DNA of 23,814 nucleotides from contig JAEZKU010000055.1 in the NCBI GenBank assembly GCA_023436065.1, positions 1 to 23,814 on the forward strand, given 5' to 3'. Source of the stretch: Bacillota bacterium. GTDB taxonomy: Bacteria > Bacillota > Clostridia > Lachnospirales > Lachnospiraceae. Shown piece by piece: positions 22,227 to 23,814 of this stretch. The notes under the pieces were generated by a model. That model made no database searches. It was not told where the DNA came from and saw nothing but the letters and a program-made list of their open reading frames with translations. The translations under genes were made by a program, and so were the position numbers. How positions within the stretch are numbered: the first letter of the stretch is position 1; each line of letters begins with the position of its first letter.

Positions 22227-22922
22227 ATGAAACGGGCGAGAATCTTAATCATATTACTTCTTATGTTCAGCCTTACCGGATGCATCAAGGAATATAATTA
22301 CACTGAAGAACAGAGTGATTCAGCAGCTGAATATATGGCGGGTAAGCTATTAGAGCAGGATGATTATTATCAGGATGCCTTGCTTCCGATAGAAGAGGTT
22401 AGTGTAGAGCCTGTCGTGACTGACACTCCGACTATAGATTCTACACAGAGCACTGATGTGGTACCATCACCTACCGGAACAGCTGAGATTACAGGGACTA
22501 AGAAGGAGTACACTCTTTCGGAGGTAATCGGTACGGATAACTTCGATTTACAATATGAAGGATATGATATTACTGATAGCTATCCTAAGGAGTCAACTGA
22601 TTCGTATTTTACGGTTACTCCCAGACAGGGTAATCAATTGGCTATTGTAACCTTCATATTAAAGAATAAGACTGAAAAGAAGAAGACCTTAAATCTGACG
22701 AAGGCTGATATTCGGTTCCAGTTGGCCATAAACGCCGAAAAGGTATACGAGCCATCTCTTTCCCTAATCGAGAATGACCTTCAATATATAGATATTACTC
22801 TGAAGGGTAAAGAAAAAAAGCAGGTTCTATTAGTGTTCGAGATCAAGAAGGAGAAGGAAATATCAGATATCAACCTTACGGTTTCCCAAGGGGATAAATC
22901 GATGAAGATTATTATGAAATAA
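22227..22922 (+). CDS. Lipoprotein with C-terminal Ig-like (DUF4352-like) domain
   Basis: The 231-residue protein starts with a lipoprotein signal peptide: K-R-A-R, a hydrophobic core and the lipobox L-T-G-C with the lipidated Cys19. Residues 20-115 are a low-complexity acidic and Thr/Ser/Pro-rich stalk (T-D-T-P-T-I-D-S-T-Q-S-T). The C-terminal 110 residues look beta-rich, with Q-L-A-I-V-T-F-I-L-K-N-K-T and K-Q-V-L-L-V-F-E-I-K, the pattern of DUF4352-type immunoglobulin-like domains. It would sit on the outer face of the membrane. The ATG at 22227 has GGAGGG at 22214-22219; an upstream in-frame extension to 22143 lacks a site and would destroy the signal peptide. The PH-domain gene follows after 19 bases. 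Function unknown. Confidence 0.85.
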   Translation: MKRARILIILLLMFSLTGCIKEYNYTEEQSDSAAEYMAGKLLEQDDYYQDALLPIEEVSVEPVVTDTPTIDSTQSTDVVPSPTGTAEITGTKKEYTLSEVIGTDNFDLQYEGYDITDSYPKESTDSYFTVTPRQGNQLAIVTFILKNKTEKKKTLNLTKADIRFQLAINAEKVYEPSLSLIENDLQYIDITLKGKEKKQVLLVFEIKKEKEISDINLTVSQGDKSMKIIMK

Positions 22923-22941
22923 TTCAGAAGAAAGGTATGGA

Positions 22942-23331
22942 TTGGATAGTATGGGTTTTGTGGAGCGAAAGCGTATCAAGTTTTTTGGTTTACCGTTTAC
23001 ATTTACGAAGTATGCGATTAATGAAGACAAGATTACGATAACATCAGGGTTCCTGAATATCACAGAGGACGATGCTCTGATGTATAAGATTCAAGATGTC
23101 AGATTAACCAGAAGTTTATCCGAAAGAATGTTTAAAATCGGGACCATCATATGCTATACAGGGGATACGACTCATCCGGAACTGATTTTATATCATATCA
23201 AGCATTCCAGTGAGATCAAAGATTTCATTATGACATATTCCGAGGAAGCGAGAAGAAAGAGGAGAGCACTCCATACTCTGAACATAGATGCTGAAGATCT
23301 GGAGGATGAAGAGCTCGAGCAAATCAAATAG
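22942..23331 (+). CDS. Bacterial PH-domain (bPH2, YdbT/YdbS-like) protein
   Basis: The 129-residue protein resembles the bacterial pleckstrin-homology-like bPH2 family: Y-A-I-N-E-D-K-I-T-I-T-S-G-F-L-N, then A-L-M-Y-K-I-Q-D-V-R-L-T-R-S-L-S-E-R and I-G-T-I-I-C-Y-T-G-D-T-T-H-P-E-L. In many relatives (YdbS/YdbT) transmembrane segments precede the domain, but here they are absent, so this is a minimal, probably cytoplasmic form. The C-terminus is very acidic (D-A-E-D-L-E-D-E-E-L-E-Q). The start is uncertain: TTG at 22942 lies 6 bases after AAAGG (22931-22935), while the ATG at 22951 is 15 bases away; I prefer the TTG. It is co-transcribed with the lipoprotein and ends at the terminator at 23342. 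Confidence 0.82.
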   Translation: MDSMGFVERKRIKFFGLPFTFTKYAINEDKITITSGFLNITEDDALMYKIQDVRLTRSLSERMFKIGTIICYTGDTTHPELILYHIKHSSEIKDFIMTYSEEARRKRRALHTLNIDAEDLEDEELEQIK

Positions 23332-23341
23332 TATGCATACG

Positions 23342-23376
23342 AAACCTGCCTGTAATAGTGGCAGGTTTTACTTTTA
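23342..23376 (+). terminator. Intrinsic terminator after the PH-domain gene
   Basis: A perfect 9-bp stem AAACCTGCC (23342-23350) / GGCAGGTTT (23360-23368) with a 9-base loop is followed by TACTTTT. Confidence 0.85.
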
Positions 23377-23418
23377 CCTATATCCAAAAAATAACTAGAA
23401 AAAAGTTGTTTTTTCTGC

Positions 23419-23447
23419 TTGACTTTTTGCTTTCCAGAAGTTAAAAT
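23419..23447 (+). promoter_or_regulatory. rRNA operon promoter P1 (predicted)
   Basis: TTGACT (23419-23424) and TAAAAT (23442-23447) are spaced exactly 17 bases. An AT-rich tract with runs of A and T lies upstream, as for UP elements of rRNA promoters. Confidence 0.65.
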
Positions 23448-23523
23448 AAAACTCCACCGTTGATGAACGGCCACGATAGCTTGAAAAAAGCTTGATGAAA
23501 TAAAAAATAAAATAAAAAAGTGG

Positions 23524-23552
23524 TTGACATAATGCGCGGTGTGTGTTAAACT
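23524..23552 (+). promoter_or_regulatory. rRNA operon promoter P2 (predicted)
   Basis: A consensus -35 TTGACA (23524-23529) and TAAACT (23547-23552) are spaced 17 bases, 105 bases after P1. An A-rich tract (AAAATAAAATAAAAAA type) directly precedes it. Confidence 0.8.
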
Positions 23553-23558
23553 AAAAAA

Positions 23559-23814
23559 GTTGACGGCAAACGTCAGACATCGATGCGAAACGAGCTTCGA
23601 TGGAATAGGAACCTTGATAATTGAACAGTGAAACAACCCTGAAAATTCTAAAAATATGGAGACATTCTGGCAAGAATGTTTGCCACGATGAGCTCCAAAA
23701 ATAGATTTTCATTAGATGTATCAGAAATGATATGTCGACGAACCGTATCAGTATGAAAGTATTGATACACCACAAAAACAGTAAAGACTAACAGCTTGCA
23801 ATTCTTAAAAATTG
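23559..23814 (+). promoter_or_regulatory. Leader of an rRNA operon (16S gene beyond the window)
   Basis: No protein gene is credible in the last 480 bases. After P2 come the hairpins TGACG/CGTCA (23561-23575) and CATCGA/TCGATG (23578-23602). The stretch ACCTTGATAATTGAACAGTG (23611-23630) is the kind of sequence seen in clostridial pre-rRNA leaders. Another hairpin, GTATCA/TGATAC (23745-23768), lies before the end. Tandem strong promoters followed by a long untranslated leader suggest an rRNA operon on the plus strand. The 16S start itself (AGAGTTTGATC) is not in the window, so this remains a prediction. Confidence 0.7.

Noticed and set aside
23193..23636. 147-codon minus-strand frame across the PH-gene end and rRNA promoter region
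   Set aside because: It runs through a terminator and two promoters, is low-complexity, and has no ribosome-binding site.

Overview
The window looks like the chromosome of an anaerobic, low-GC Gram-positive bacterium of the class Clostridia, most likely a Lachnospiraceae relative. Reasons: strong AGGAGG-type ribosome-binding sites, frequent TTG starts, a clostridial-style tmRNA, a DUF4317 protein, a DUF2935 protein, a rubrerythrin, split chromate-transporter genes and a clostridial-type rRNA leader. I see no insertion sequence, integrase, prophage gene or CRISPR array. This is ordinary chromosome, with its most interesting content in untranslated leaders and in a few enzymes that lack expected catalytic residues.

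Layout. 1-417: 3' part of tmRNA (ssrA) with its terminator. 518-715: a small Asn-rich orphan protein. 730-7724: one likely six-gene transcription unit with its own promoter and a leader hairpin. It encodes a KaiC-like/PEP-pyruvate-binding fusion, a FliB-type Cys-rich N-methylase, a DUF4317 protein, a nitrilase-family hydrolase and the two halves of a CHR-family (chromate) transporter. 7725-9057: a structured leader and a secreted CAP-domain protein. 9139-9905: a VanY-like D,D-carboxypeptidase without a signal peptide. 9977-11615: a divergent pair, rubrerythrin (-) and a Fpg/Nei-like protein (+). 11640-13395 (-): YitT-family membrane protein followed by a DUF2935 protein.

13516-16036 (+) is the most noteworthy part. 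A strong promoter is followed by a 5' hairpin, a 10-codon leader peptide with a good ribosome-binding site, two successive intrinsic terminators with the same TATTTTTATG tail, a 29-codon ORF overlapping the next start, then an RsgA-type ribosome-assembly GTPase and a tandem-GNAT acetyltransferase. This is the architecture of ribosome-controlled transcription attenuation, familiar from antibiotic-inducible genes, but here placed before a ribosome-associated GTPase.

16246-23376: a membrane-anchored secreted protein, a GNAT protein, a Gfo/Idh/MocA oxidoreductase, a single-pass membrane protein, an OmpR-type two-component system preceded by a perfect 10-bp direct repeat with 11-bp period, a lipoprotein and a bacterial PH-domain protein. 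23419-23814: two tandem strong promoters and a structured leader that matches the start of an rRNA operon; the 16S gene itself would lie beyond the window.
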